Assembly (NCBI GenBank): GCA_033239525.1
Contig: BSYO01000014.1
Coordinates: 6,986,536 to 7,050,535 of the forward strand
DNA length: 64,000 nt
Direction: 5' to 3'
DNA from: Nepenthes gracilis
Taxonomy: Eukaryota; Streptophyta; Magnoliopsida; Caryophyllales; Nepenthaceae
Below are positions 11,872 through 24,363 of the stretch, in pieces. A program made the translations under genes and the position numbers. Under the pieces are notes generated by a model. The model searched no databases. It saw only the letters and a program-made list of their open reading frames with translations, and was not told where the DNA came from. Every line of letters starts with the position of its first letter. The first letter of the stretch is position 1.

Positions 11872-13253
11872 AACTAGTAGACCCTACTAGTAGAGGGGCA
11901 AATAATCGAGGATAGTTTGTATTCACTCGACACAATCTAAGGCCAGTAACAGGAACAGGAGATCCCTTCTCATGGGATCTATCGCCTCTTATGGGATTCA
12001 GGACGGGTACCGGCCAGGAACAGTAACTAACCTCTAGGTTGGCGCCCTAAGAAAGAGCGGATCACGTATAACTCCATGGACAGAGTTATCCTCGATTACA
12101 ACTATAACGTTCTAAGGCTTATCCGGGAACCTAACCTAACCATATATTAGTCCCAAGTCCTAATTAATAGGATTAGAAATATTTTCTTCCTATTTCTTAA
12201 CTAAAAACTAATTAAGCTTCGAAGTCAGTAAGAGTTTTACAGTAACTCTTCAGTTAGCTTCAAAATATATAGTAATAGTTTGTAACCCTTCAGATTTACT
12301 TCAAAATATATAGTAATAGTTTGTAACCTTTTTGTTTTTCTTCAGAATATACAGTATTAGTTTGTAGCCCTTTAGTTTTCCTTTAAAAATTCTCAAACAA
12401 TTAACAGTATAAATTTGTGCAAAATTTTCAGACATAAATCACATCCTGGACATTATCATGTTATAGATTAGCTTTTACATTCAAAAATTTGGATTAAAAC
12501 CATTAAATCCCTTCATTTTCGTGCTTAGGGTTTTGCCAAAACTTTCGGACTATAAATGAACACCAAACACATATATTTTCATGAAATCAGAGGCATTTAT
12601 AGCAGTACATACTAATAAACATGAAATCGGTCCAATTAATTAGGAAAAACATCATTATCTATAGTAAACAAGAGGAAGCATGGATTCAAGTATAACACAA
12701 TATCTAAGATATTAAAAGGCTATAAAAATGGTAAATAACATCCAAAGTACATTTGCTTGAGCTCGATTTACAGTTACCCTTACTCTGATCGGGACTGGAC
12801 AGTAGATTTTTCCCTTCTCTTTTCTTTTCGCTCTCCTTCCTCTATTCTCTCCTTCATTCTCTGTTAGTTCTGTTGAGTTTCTGCCCCAAGGAAACCCCCA
12901 CATTCCTTTAAAACACGAAAGAAAAAGAGGTCACATGCGGATCACATGACTAGCGCTTGAGTGCCGGTCGAGTGGTGCTCGAGTGCCCGCTCTAGCAGAG
13001 AGTGCTCGAGTGGTGCTTGAGCACACTGCTCGTAGTCGGCACCCCTCCTGCCTTGCCTCGAGCAATCTACAAGTGGGTGCATTCGCATTTTAGCACATAC
13101 CTGGTGCTCGGTACTCGAGCGCCCTACGCTCCTTAGCCTTATTTGGCCTCATTTTATTTCGGCACCAAATTTTTCCACATTATTAAGCCTTAACATGATT
13201 TTTATCCACATAATTATTCCATAATTATCATGTTTTGGGATAGGGATCTCACA
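11872..13253 (-). repeat. LTR fragment, - orientation
   Basis: It begins within an LTR at the CCCTACTAG block and runs to the LTR start TAGGGATCTCACA (13253). It contains the structured block (11903-12130), a donor-like GCAAATGTAC (about 12750 on -), a TTTTAAAGG TATA-like site (about 12905) and a GCTCGAG-rich segment (12950-13130). Most of the 3' third of the LTR is missing. Confidence 0.7.
11903..12130 (-). promoter_or_regulatory. Conserved structured LTR block (best-preserved copy)
   Basis: Closing strands TAATCGAGGATA (11903-11914) and TATCCTCGATTA (12087-12098) are perfectly complementary over 12 bp. Within them lie ATAACTC/GAGTTAT with an 8-nt loop (about 12068-12089), CGCCC/GAGCG, GATCCC/GGGATC with a 7-nt loop (about 11970-11990), and GTTTGTAT/ACACAATC (about 11915-11938). 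The flanking GTTC/GAAC hairpin is at 12109-12130. Confidence 0.55.
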
Positions 13254-14257
13254 ATGGGTTTCAAAAAATACATGCTTGGGATGTATTTTAGAATAAAAAT
13301 ACTTAAGAAAAACAAAGTGAAAAATGAAACAAGAGAAAGAAAATCCTATGGGTGTACTTACCTTGACCTGATCTACAACTTCTTCAACTAACTTTAAGCC
13401 GAAAATGAACCCAAGAGCCTCGATCTCCTACTTCTCTCTCTTCTCCACACACACTCTCTCTCCTCTCTTTGATCTATGCAAAATGACAAAAGAAAGAAGA
13501 TGTGAGCGCTTAAATAGTCAAACTGGTACTGGTGTGCATCGTCGGGCACGCTTCAGGCACCCCTTCTCTAGAATTGACACTCAAGCACAGGTCAGGCACA
13601 CTTCAGGAGCCCCTCCCCTTGAATCAGCACTCGAGGGGGGCTCGAGCGCACGTTGGTCGTGGGTCTGGCCTAGGGTAAGCCTACAGCGACCCAACTTCGC
13701 GCACGCGCTGTCCCTAATCCATTTTGACCCTTCTAATACAATATTTCATATCCTTAGACCTTAATTTTGATTATATCAGCTTAATAAATCATGATTATCA
13801 TAATTTAAAACTCGAATCTTATTTATGGATTAACATTTCAGGGTTAACAATTCCAGTTTTTGATTTTGCAAATTTTGGGTCTTTGGACTTTTCAGTCCAA
13901 TGTCTTCCATGTCTTTTGATCTCGATATATTTATATTAACTTAGTTAGTCATATTTATTATGTTTTAAAATTTGGTGCCTTTTAGTCGATGACCATGTGT
14001 TGGGCCCAAATTTTGATTATATCAGCTTAATAAATCATGATTATCATAATTTAAAACTCGAATCTTATTTATAAATTAACATTTCAAGGTTTACAATGCC
14101 GGTTTTTTATTTTGCCAATTTTTAGTCTTTGGGCTTTTTAATCCAATTTCTCCAATGTCCTTTGACCTCGATTCATTTATATTAACTTAGTTACTCATAT
14201 TTATTATGTTTTAGAAATTGGTACCTTATAGTTGATGACCACGTGTTGTAGCGAAGG
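13254..14257 (-). repeat. LTR fragment, - orientation, with internal duplication
   Basis: On the - strand it holds an LTR 5' portion: a donor-like AAGGTAAGTACACC (about 13357-13372), a purine-rich leader, and a GC-rich segment (13520-13700). It then has two direct copies of an approximately 246-bp U3 unit at 13765-14010 and 14011-14256. The outer end at 14257 meets an LTR of opposite orientation head to head. Confidence 0.6.
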
Positions 14258-15200
14258 TGTAAGGTACCGATTTTCAGAATGTGGTATATACGAGTAATTA
14301 AGTTAAAATAAGTGAATCAAGATCTTAGGATATACAAGGAAGTGGATCGAATGGACAAAGATTTAGAATTGGTGGAATTGAGAACCGGCATTATAATCTT
14401 GAAATATTAATCCATAAATATGACTCGAGTTTTAAATGATGGTAATCTCGGGGCATTAAATTAATATAATCACAATTATGCTGAGGTATGTGGAAGGATA
14501 TGTTTCAAAGTCAAAAATTGGGTGGTAGTGCTGGGTGGACTACTGGGAGCACATCACAGTAGGTTGGCGCCTGCCGGGAGCTTGAGCGCCCTGTGAGTGC
14601 CAATTCTAGTGCAAGTGTGCCTACTACGCGCCCTAGACCGTGCTCGAGTGCTAGTCCATGTAAAAGCCACGTTCAAGCTTTTATAATCGTTGGGCATGCA
14701 TTTTTGGGAGAAAATCAACAGAGCATTCGGTAGAGAGAGAAAGGGAGAGTGAGCGTGTGGAGAAGAGAGAGAAGCAGAGCAAACGGAGGCTCTCGGGTCC
14801 GATTTCGGCTTTGAGCTAGTTGGAAAATCAAAGATCGGGTTGAGACTTGTGCATCCATACCCTTTTCTTCCATTCTTTTTTCATTTTTGTTCGATTCTTT
14901 TCATGTATTTTTTTCCGACACCCCACCCATACATGTATATATGATCCCCATAGTTTAACTATATATATATGAATTTCATGTCCAAATTTGTTGAAATTGA
15001 CCGATTTTTGTATTCAAACCCTAACTCCATGCCCGGATAGTTTCAGGCGCCGATTTTTGGGGTTTTTGCATAAATTGAAACTAGAATATCATTGTCCATA
15101 TCCTAGGTAAGTTAATTTATCAATTAGATACCCAATTGGGTAGATTTATGTGGATTTTCGTTCGTAAAAACCCTAGACTCGCACTCGGACCTCGTTTGAG
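14258..15200 (+). repeat. LTR fragment, + orientation, 5' portion
   Basis: It starts TGTAAGGTACCGA at 14258. The first 220 bases are an inverted copy of the U3 unit on its left. Then follow a GC-rich segment (14520-14650), GA-rich leader (14725-14770) and AAACCCTAA motifs. It is cut at about 15200 by a - strand LTR tip. Confidence 0.6.
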
Positions 15201-15534
15201 CACGTGCCCCCTTTTATATCCATCGGGGCACTCGAACATGCCTCAAGTGCTCCTCGAGAGCTCCCCTTTCACAAACCTCGCTGGATTGGGTGCTCAAGCG
15301 CCCTTCTCATACCTAGCCGCTGCCTTGCCTTGCCTCGAGCACCTTTCAAGTGGGCCCTCTTGCAAAATTACACCTCACCATGTGCTCGAGCGTACGGTGA
15401 GCGCTGGTCCTCCCATTGGCTGGTTTCACTCATTTTTATTTCGGTACTAAATTTTTTACTATACCTAAGCCCAAATATGATTTTTATCCACATAATTATT
15501 CCATAATCATCATATTTCGGGATCGGGATCACAC
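15201..15534 (-). repeat. LTR fragment, - orientation, U3 tip only
   Basis: It contains the CTCGAGC-rich segment (15215-15400) and the U3 tip ending GATCGGGATCACACA (about 15534). It lacks everything downstream of U3. Confidence 0.6.
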
Positions 15535-16082
15535 AGGTTGGGTCCTTTACTGATAGGAAAGGAGATTTTCTATATTTCATAGATGTCATATCGGTTTCTG
15601 ACTTCTGATTTATGTTTGCCGATTTCTGATTTTTGAAACCTCATTATTATCAAATTATATTTTTCTCATGATTTATATATATGTTTCTATTCCCTAACAG
15701 TTCTATAATCTTCTACATTTATGTTATGCTATAGTTTCTATAAATCATTGTTTTATAACATTTATGCTTTAATATGTAACTGTATCTATTTTATTATATC
15801 ACATTCTGCATGAAAGCTTTTCTATATGTTGCATGTACCTTATTGGGTTTCAGCTCACTATTTTACTACTTTTCCCTCCAGATGAGACAACTGAGTTAGT
15901 TCCAGATGAGAAGGAATAGTTAAAGCTTTCCTTGAAGACATTCTGAAGACTTGAGAGACATTGAAAAGAAATAGTTGGATGTAAATACCTGATTTTTTTA
16001 TAAATAGATTTTGTATATGGATACTGTATATGAAATGTATGTCATTATGTGATGAAATAGGAAATTATACTTCCGTAGGTAT
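15535..16082 (+). repeat. LTR fragment, + orientation, late portion
   Basis: It carries the conserved late-LTR words TTGGGTTTCAGCTCACTA (about 15843) and TCCAGATGAGACA (about 15880). It stops at CTTCCGTAGGTAT, where a - strand LTR begins. It could be the interrupted continuation of the + strand LTR whose end is at 20433-20781. Confidence 0.5.
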
Positions 16083-16827
16083 TGTGATGGAATGGATCCT
16101 AATTCTCATAGGATCCTCTATAATAGAACGGATTTTTTTTTTTACATTTCGCCAACGACCTCCCGAAACTAACACCAAGGTTTTGATGATCTAGTCCGGG
16201 CCGCTCGTGCCTCCCAATCATAGGATCACAGATGCCATCTAGGACCCATACACGATATCCATAAAATACATAGCGGAAGACAATCTAATAACCTACCGAA
16301 ACATTCACATTCATACCCATAAAACTCATTTATACATACATAGCCATAAAAGTCCAATTACAAAAATTCATATATTTCAATTGGATCATTACAACAAAGC
16401 TGCTTCTTCCGTGGTAACTCAAAATATGCTTCCGAGTCCTTAGAATTATTTAGACAAAGCTCTAGTCACTTCATCTCATCAGGCACGAGCTCTATAGTTT
16501 CATCTAGAGGGGGAAAAATAGAAAATAGTGAGCTGAGCTCAACAAGGTACATGCAGATTTTTTGTAAAGCATTTATGTTATAAGGCGGATACAGATACAT
16601 ATGCAACATGAATATTATAAAATAATAGTTGACCGGATCATGGCAGATACATAATGCAAAAGAACTCAGGAAAGTCTAAGTAGTCACTTCTGAAAATCGA
16701 AACAGAAAACAAAGTTGGTCTTATTATAGAAATTTCTATTATTTTTTTATCGATAAATGACATCACTAGCAAAGGGGGCAATAATCGAGAGTAGATTGTA
16801 CACATCTCCTCACAATCACGGCAATAC

Positions 16828-16935
16828 CTCCTTGTACAAAACCCTGAGGACGGCTCTCACTTTCTCCTTGTACAAAACCCCGAGGATGTCTCTAACTTCC
16901 TCCTTGTACAAAGCCCCGAGGACGGCTTTCTTTCA
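16828..16935 (-). repeat. 36-bp tandem repeat, 3 copies
   Basis: The word CTTGTACAAA recurs at 16831, 16867 and 16903. The units lie inside the structured block, between its closing strands (16782-16793 and about 16940-16953). The array therefore lengthens one internal arm of that block. Confidence 0.85.
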
Positions 16936-18050
16936 TTATACTTGATTACCACCATAATGTTCTAAGGCATGCCAGAGAACTTTATCTCCCAGTACTAAAG
17001 TCCAATCTTATTTACTTTGTCATAAGGTCGATTCACTTTTTCTTTAGTTTACATTCCGAACAGGCACAAAGCTTTCAGTCGTCATATTACAAAGCCGATT
17101 TTAAATTCATTTTTCTTATTCCAATTAAGTATAAAGACTTTCAGTTGACATGAAGCCATTTTTAAATCCATAAATCTCATTCTAGTCAATAATTCTTTAT
17201 TATAACGTTATGACTCAAGGCCGGTTTACTTCTCTATTTTTATACAATTCAAGTCAAATCATAAGTTGAGTAGAAAACGGAAAGTAGAAAGCAGCAAGCA
17301 TGAATTAACCATGAAATCAAAATCATATTTTCAGTCCAATTGTATGGCAAGCATGACATTAGAGATATAGCTAAGCAATAATTAAAACGGCAAATCTAAT
17401 ATACTATGTGCTAAAGCATTTAAATCTAAAGAGAACACTTGTAATTTTTTTCTTAAAGCCAAGACTTGAAAATAGAAGTAAAATCTGAGTTTAAAAAGGA
17501 AATGTACACTTGCTTGACTGTTGACTACCCACTCTGACTGACTTGAAGCTTTTTCTCCTTCTTCACTCCTTACCCTTCTTCCTCGCTAGAAATTTCACAC
17601 CCGTCCCTCAACTGGAACTCAGTATATAAAAATGAGGGATTAGGTGGAGTAAGTGGGGTGGGTTACCTACTTGGTACTTAGGGGTTAGGTGGGAGTGAGT
17701 GAGGTAAGTTACCTACTTGGTACTTTCATCTAAAAGGTCAACGGGGTAGTTCACTTGCTCTAATTATATACGGATCTAGTTGGGATCTAACCGTCTAAAC
17801 AACAAAGTTGGGCATTGCGTTTAGTTTACCGTTAATTTATCCTAGTCAAAATTTCTGAATTCGGTTGTCAATTCTAGCTAGTCAGCATTTTCATCAAAGT
17901 CAGCCAACCTTTCTATTGGTCAACTTTTTCGGTCAACACTTCTTACTCTAATCTGGCCAACTTTTACTCAAAGTAGGCCAACGTTTCTTTTCTCTTATTC
18001 AAGGTCGGTCAATACTTCTAAAAACCGATCAACCCTTCGGTCAACCTTCC

Positions 18051-18159
18051 AGTCAACATCTTGACGCCGGTCAACATCTTGACAATGGTCAACATCTCGA
18101 TCGTTGGTCAACATTTTGATGCTGGTCAATATCATGACACTGGTCAATATTTTGATTAC
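18051..18159 (-). repeat. 18-bp tandem repeat, about 6 copies
   Basis: Units of the form GGTCAACATCTTGACNNN start at about 18051, 18069, 18087, 18106, 18123 and 18142, with degenerate units to the left (17900-18050). They lie in U3 of the 16083-18282 LTR. TCAANATNTTGA is close to palindromic, so each unit could be a protein-binding site. Confidence 0.85.
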
Positions 18160-18282
18160 CATTAGTTTCGGTCTTCCAGTGGTGTAAGGCCACTCCAATT
18201 TAAGTCGAAATTAAAACACTCCGGTTTTTAAGTAGCAATATTTTACTTTGATTTTAAGCTTCTTTGATTTTGGGATCTCACA

Positions 18283-20432
18283 GCCTCCGTCAGATAGATA
18301 CATAACAGGAACCATAATTTTCATCAACAAATTCTGTAGAAATTTCAACATAGTTCTATCTAAAATCGGGTGGAAATTCAAATATACAACTTATACATTA
18401 TAACCTGTACAAGCACACAAACCTACAACACACATACACAGGACCACCAATTTGCCATTTCCATCTATGGATCAAACATAATCCTATCTACTAAATCAAA
18501 AAACATGCCATCTAGGACCTATATAGAATCTAGAAAACATATAGCGGAAGCATCTATATCTAAGATATAATCTGCGGAAGCATAAATACAGTTTTAACAG
18601 TTTACAAAACATACTTCAATCATTTATACATAATTCTATCCACAATTCAGATGTTTACAATTAAAACTATTAGAATCTCTCAAAGCATTACTCCAAGGTA
18701 ATCTTCAAGGCTTCACCGAGGCTCTAAAACTTTCCTTGCTAAACTCTAACTCCATGTGATCCTCTAGTGTCTTCCTTATATCCTTATCTATAGGAAAAAA
18801 ATAGTAAAACAGTGAGCCAAAACCCAACAAGGTACTAAAACATAGAATATAATGATATCATGTAGAACATAATACAGCAAGGTAGTTACAGTTTCATACA
18901 AGGCATGAATGCGATAAGACAGTGATTATGGAAGCATTATCAGGTCATAAAATGGAGATGAGTAGAAATATGTATGATAATCATGAGGAAAGCCATATTT
19001 CTATATAAATAGGTCTCAAAAACATAAATCATGCTAGGATAGAAAACACATTAATATCAGGTCTGAAGAACAGGAGCAGTTCATGGAAACAGGAGTAAAA
19101 CATGATTCTATTTGAACAGACAACGGTTTCATAAAACAATTCCAAATCTCAATTGCTTTCATGAGAAAACTTTAGTTAAATATCCTAGGGACCCAACTAG
19201 CATACCCTACTAGCCGAGGGGGCAAATAATCGGGGATAGATTGTGTTTACTCGACACAATATAGAACCAGTATCAGTGTTGTACAGTGATCGATTGTGTT
19301 CTATGTCACATAACTCAAAGCTAACAGAGGATTATTAGACTCTAGGAACAAAGGATTATTATCCTCCAGGATCAATATACTGCCCTCCTTAATTAATGCC
19401 TCAAGGAAGGGTGGACTATGTATAACTCCATGAATGGAGTTATCCTCGATTACAACCATAATGTCCTAAGGCATGCCGGATAACCTCATATGACCATATA
19501 TTAGTCCTCGGTCCTAATTAACAGTATTAGAAATAGTTTCTTCTCATTCTCTTAGTTTATAACTCATTAGTTTTAGGAATTAGTAAGGATTTCACCATTA
19601 ATCTTCAGAATACTCTAGAAATCCATAGAAACTTAACAGTAGTGCATTCTGTGTAAAATTCTCAACTATAAATCATAACAGAAATAGTACTCTTTTATAA
19701 ATTAGCTATCACGTATCAGAAATTAAGAATTTAAAACATTAAATCCCTTCATTTTCGTATCTAGGGTTTTGGTAAACATTCTGGACATAAAATGGATACC
19801 TAACACGTGTATTTTCGTAATGAAATCGATACTAGATATTGTAGTATATATATATATATAAATATAAAATCTGTCCGATTAATTTATAGAAATAGGTTTT
19901 ATTTACAATAAACATGTAGAACCATGAATTTAGAGCAAAAATACAATATTTGAGATATTAAAACACTATAAAAGAGGTATATAACATCTAGAGTACACTT
20001 GTCTAAGCTCGATCTACTATTATTCTTACTCAGATCAAGTCGGGACGGTGGATTTTCCCCCCTTCCTTCTCTCTTCCTCCTTCCTCCTTCCTCCTTTCCC
20101 CTTGTTCTACTTCATGATCGAGCTATTGCCCTCTCTCTCTTTCAAATTTTCCATTTAAAACATGATGGAAAATAGGTCCCGTGCGGCCCATGCCACCATC
20201 ACTCGAGCACCGGTCGAGCACCCGGCTCGTAGCCGGGGCCACTCCCGCCTCACCTCAAGCGGTCTTCAGGCGATCACCTTCATAAAACGGCATTTGAATG
20301 GCCATCGAGCGCAGCTCCTATTTTGGCTCATTTTGCTTTAGTATCCATTTTTTCACTATACTTGAACCCAAATATGATTTTTATCAATATAATTATTACT
20401 TAATTATCACATCTCTAGATCGGGATCTCACA
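18283..20432 (-). repeat. LTR copy, - orientation, 3' tip missing
   Basis: It ends with the LTR start GATCGGGATCTCACA at 20432. It holds the conserved word ATGCCATCTAGGACC (about 18508), AGTGAGCC..AACCCAACAAGG (about 18812), the structured block (19227-19485), a donor-like GACAAGTGTAC (about 20000) and a GCTCGAG-type segment (20195-20310). It starts at GCCTCCGTCAG, lacking the last 50 or so bases of the LTR, directly against the previous LTR. Confidence 0.65.
19227..19485 (-). promoter_or_regulatory. Conserved structured LTR block (copy)
   Basis: Closing strands TAATCGGGGATA (19227-19238) and TATCCTCGATTA (19441-19452) pair with one mismatch. The perfect ATAACTC/GAGTTAT hairpin lies at about 19422-19443, and GGCATGCC is in the loop of the flanking hairpin (about 19463-19483). 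Confidence 0.5.
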
Positions 20433-20781
20433 GTATATAATTCAACTTTCACTATATGTTTTTGGATTCTATACAGGTCCTAGATGGCATCTTTATTCTG
20501 AACTGTTAATATAGTGGATAGAAATATGAAATATAAGCTATAGGAAATTATACGGCGTCTGTGATCCTATGTCTGAAATAAGAATTTATGTTGATGGATA
20601 TTATGATGATGTTATTCTGTATGTTTGCAGGTTATAAGTAGGTTTTGTATTTCAATTTAGCCCAGTTTTAGGGGAGACTTTGTCCATTTTTTCCTAGAAC
20701 TTTAGGTTGTTAATTGAGTTTAGGCTTCTATCTTCGTAATGACGAAACATTTTGAGGATAAAAAAAATCCGTTCCATCATA
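20433..20781 (+). repeat. LARD2 5' LTR, surviving 3' end
   Basis: It has the late-LTR word ATACAGGTCCTAGATGGCATC (about 20473, one base beyond the quoting limit trimmed when compared) and the terminal CCGTTCCATCATA just before a PBS. The rest of this LTR was lost to, or separated by, the - strand LTRs on its left. Confidence 0.65.
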
Positions 20782-20783
20782 AT

Positions 20784-20794
20784 AGGTATCAGAT
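20784..20794 (+). other. LARD2 primer-binding site
   Basis: AGGTATCAGAT follows the LTR end by two bases and matches the initiator tRNA-Met PBS with mutations. The following 60 bases resemble the leaders of LARD1 and the chromovirus. Confidence 0.65.
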
Positions 20795-23374
20795 AAATGA
20801 GTTGTCTTTGGAATAATCTGAATGGTACGCAAAAGCTTAGGAAATGATTTTGACTGACTGAATAGGTAGGAATAGATATAGACTGATTAAGCTAGGTTAG
20901 GAAATCCTAGGTGTTTTAGCTTATATAAGTTAGAATTGACCCAAATTGGGACGTAGTAATTAGTTGATCGATATTGATCTCAAATTTAGGTTGATTGGTT
21001 TGGATTTTAGGTTTAGATTTAGGTTTAAGATAATTTGATCTAAGGGTAAGTTGAGTAAGGATAGAAGTGTTTGCGTTTTTCAACCTCAAGATCAGTGATA
21101 AGTTAAGCTCGATATATTGAGGAAAGTAATTAAGATCTTTGATGGCCCAGATACAGTCTAGCTAGTTAAGGTATGGCAAGCCAATAGTGGGCTTTTTGTA
21201 TGGCGTTCCATCTTGTAGGAAGTTTTGAAGGCAAATTTTTGAAGAACTTTGTCTCCATGTGACATTAGGATGTTAAAAAGTTAAAATTAGATAGTAAGCC
21301 AGTGCACAAAGAATATGTGCAAATTTGTACGAGCTCTGATGATATCAACCCTTGATTGGTAAATCCTTGTCTGATGGAATTATGTATACCGGTGTCCGGT
21401 ATGGGTCCTTGGGAGAATTAGTTGATCTCATCTTAAGCACTAGACTTTGATGGGATACCAAGATGATTAGCAAATTTCCACGTTAGTGTAGATGATTTTG
21501 AAGAGGGTATTCTGATTTGCAATTGGGGTCACAGGTTTTAAAGTATTAGATGAGTAGTAAAAATGAATGATAAAATAAATATCATTGTGCTTGTAAATTA
21601 CATGATGAAGATGTGTACCAAGTTTAAATGGCATTTCAGGCCATAGTTGAAAGTCATTGTATGGATTTAAGAAAATTTGAGGATGTTATTAAAAGAGAAG
21701 ATTGGTTTTTCTAATCGATAATAAAGGCTATTGTTGAGAAAGAGTCAGAGTTGCCATTGATCTTGAGAACCCCAAAAGGAATTGATGAGGCCATCTAAGG
21801 AAATCATGAAAATTAAAATTGTCCAAGAAATTAATGATTTGATGATTGAGAATCATTAAGTTTAAAATTAAGATATTCAAAAGAAAATTGAAGGGTAGAC
21901 CGTGGATAGGATTCCAATATTGGAGAAGTGCGGTGAAATATGAAAGAAACTCTTGTGATTTTGCTTTAGGTTGGTTGAACGATAAAGTCCTTGGGTATTT
22001 GTCCAATTATTGTGATATTGTGAAAATTGGGTGATCTAATTTGGAATTAATAAATTGACCTGATAATAGGACATTAAGTTATTAAATGTTGAAGTTTCAA
22101 TGGTAACTTAGGGAGTGTGCAAGCTCGTATGATCTAGGATCTTATTTGAGGTTCAAGTAGTCAATTTAGTTTAAGTTAAATTTGATTGGCTTAGGGTTGA
22201 GATTTTCAGGTAAGTATGTTACTAAGAAGGGATACTTGAATCTGATGATTAGATATGATGGATAAGGTAGTGAGGGCTTGAGGTTAAGATATGGATTTTA
22301 AGGACTCCAAAGGTGTTGGCAGTGTTGGCAATTATCAAATGCTTGAAAGAAAATAAGTTAATGTTGGCTCAGACAAGATAGAAGGTGAAATTAACTTTGG
22401 GTTTCAAGGATGAAAAGATATGGTACGGACTATTGTGAATTTTATACGGGCAAAGAAAAGGAATTTTTGGAAAGATGATTTATTTGGGATGGCTTGACCG
22501 CATGATTAGGAAGCCATCTATGTTTTCTCAGGATGAAATAGAAGAGAACATGATGCTTTAGAGGGAAATTATGTGTTCTCTTGTTTCCTGATTTTGTGTG
22601 ATGTCATGTTCACCCTGAAGATTTTGGATTTTTCCTAGTCGTATAGATATATGTATACTTTGTGGATTTTGTAGAATTTGAAAATTGCGACAAGTAGTTA
22701 GATGAGTATTCGACTGGGAGAAAGAATGTTTGATTTATTTGGTCGATATGACAAATAAGTGGAGCTGATGAACTGGAGTTGATTTTTGAAGTAATGCAAA
22801 TAATTTTGGAAGTTGAAATAGTACACAAGGATGTTGGTGTAAATGATATCAAGAGAATACGGTACCCTGTAATTAGGTTTAAAATTTTGACCAAAAGGTT
22901 TGAGAATCTAGTTATGAAAATTTGAGAATGCATTTTTGGAGGAAAAGACCTAGCCAATCTGTTTTAATGAGTGGTTTAAAAGTGATTGAAATTGGCTTTA
23001 GTCTTTAAGGATTATGTGAAATTGAAAGAACATCGGTTAGATGCTGTTAAGGAAGCCATAGAGCCTCCGAAAAGTGGGATTAAGAAATGGGCCAAGTGAG
23101 TTAATACATTTGGTAATACCCTTGAGAGAGTTGGAACCTTGTTATTTCTGCATCAATTGGTAATTATCCTCAAGACAAGAGGGGGAGGAGCATATGAATT
23201 GAAATTGTTTTGCTATGAGTGAAAATTTTTCGATGAGGCCTTACTTGGAGGAATTATGAATACTGCATTTGGAAATGATTAATGCTTTGCAAATCTAAAA
23301 GTTTAGGAACTGTAAAATGGTGAATTTTTGCATCCTTCGAGGAAGGTGGATCTCAAGACTAATTGTTGATGTCA
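20795..23374 (+). repeat. LARD2 internal domain, segment 1 (non-coding)
   Basis: No long open frame exists on either strand. Scattered similarity to the LARD1 internal domain can be followed, for example AATACCCTTGAGA...GGGGGAGGAG (23112-23194 against 36631-36656) and the stretch before the chromovirus insertion (23330-23370 against 36810-36850). The domain resumes at 49336 and again at 54529. Confidence 0.6.
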
Positions 23375-24154
23375 AAAGCCATGATAAAGTAATCAAGGGA
23401 GGCAGTCCAGACTGAACCAACACTTGCAAGCAGATTGAATATAGACTTTATATATATATACTCACAATGCATACACAGGATCATCCAATGCCAAGTAGTA
23501 TTTATGGCTCCAATTTTTTTAACATTTCATTCCATTAAACCAAGTTCATAGAGAGATACCATTCTAAGCCTTGATCTCAACCAAAACTTAATTGCGGAAG
23601 CAGTTCTATTCAAAATTTATACAAGTAGAAGAATAGTCATTCATTTATTCACAGTTTGAGATAAAGACATTCAACACTATCAAAATTTTCAAAAATCTTC
23701 ACTAGGCTCTCTGATTCCAAAATTTCTCCTGGCTAAGCTTTGTCTATTCCTGTTCATCCAGTATCACTTCTACCGTTTCATTTGGAGGGGGAAAAGATTG
23801 TAACAGAGTGAGCCAAAGCTCAACAAGGCAACAAAAACATGCAAGATAAAACATGAATGCAATAACATAGAGTTATAGGAAATACTGAGGTTCATCATGG
23901 AAGCCGATTCCCAAGTTCCAAATCCGATGTCAATTTCGAAAGTTCACAGTTGGGTGCAAAACTCCGGAATACATGATTTTATATTTTTAATGCCAATTTC
24001 GAGTGCAAAGTCCAGCATCAAATTCGAAGCTCTTAGTGTAATAATAAATTTCAAAGTTCATGTACAGGGTTAATTTCCGAAACTCATAATGCCATGTCAT
24101 TTTCATTATTCCAAGGGGACCTAGGCAAGTAGACCCTACTAGCCAAGGGGGAGA

Positions 24155-24363
24155 GTAATCAAGGGTAGATTGTATTCACTCTATATAATCAAAGGCCATA
24201 GTTCGATAATCATATCCATTTCCATTTCAAGTCAAAATCCAAAGTCCAAAGTTCCATATCTTTGTCCTCTCTTTATATCCCGAGGAGGAGCGGACCACGT
24301 CTCACTCCATGGACGGAGTTACCCTTGATTACCATCGTAACGTTCTAAGACATGTTGGAGAAT
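24155..24363 (-). promoter_or_regulatory. Conserved structured LTR block, chromovirus 3' LTR
   Basis: Closing strands GTAATCAAGGGTA (24155-24167) and TACCCTTGATTAC (24320-24332) are perfectly complementary over 13 bp. They differ from the TAATCGAGGATA/TATCCTCGATTA of LARD copies at two positions, each compensated on the other strand. Inside are ACTC/GAGT (about 24304-24319) and GATTGTAT/ATATAATC (about 24169-24192). The flanking hairpin GTTCT/AGAAT (24342-24363) has ACATGT in its loop. Confidence 0.55.

Larger units (their letters stand above)
16083..18282 (-). repeat. Solo-like LTR, - orientation
   Basis: It is a complete LTR from TGTGATGGAATGG (16083) to GGGATCTCACA (18282), about 2.2 kb, with no PBS or internal domain next to it and no matching 5-bp duplication. 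It contains a structured block with an expanded 36-bp repeat (16782-16980), a TATA-like TTTTTATATA on the - strand near 17625, and an 18-bp tandem array in U3 (18051-18159). The U3 promoter segment (17635-17725) resembles that of the chromovirus LTR (24945-24990). Confidence 0.65.
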
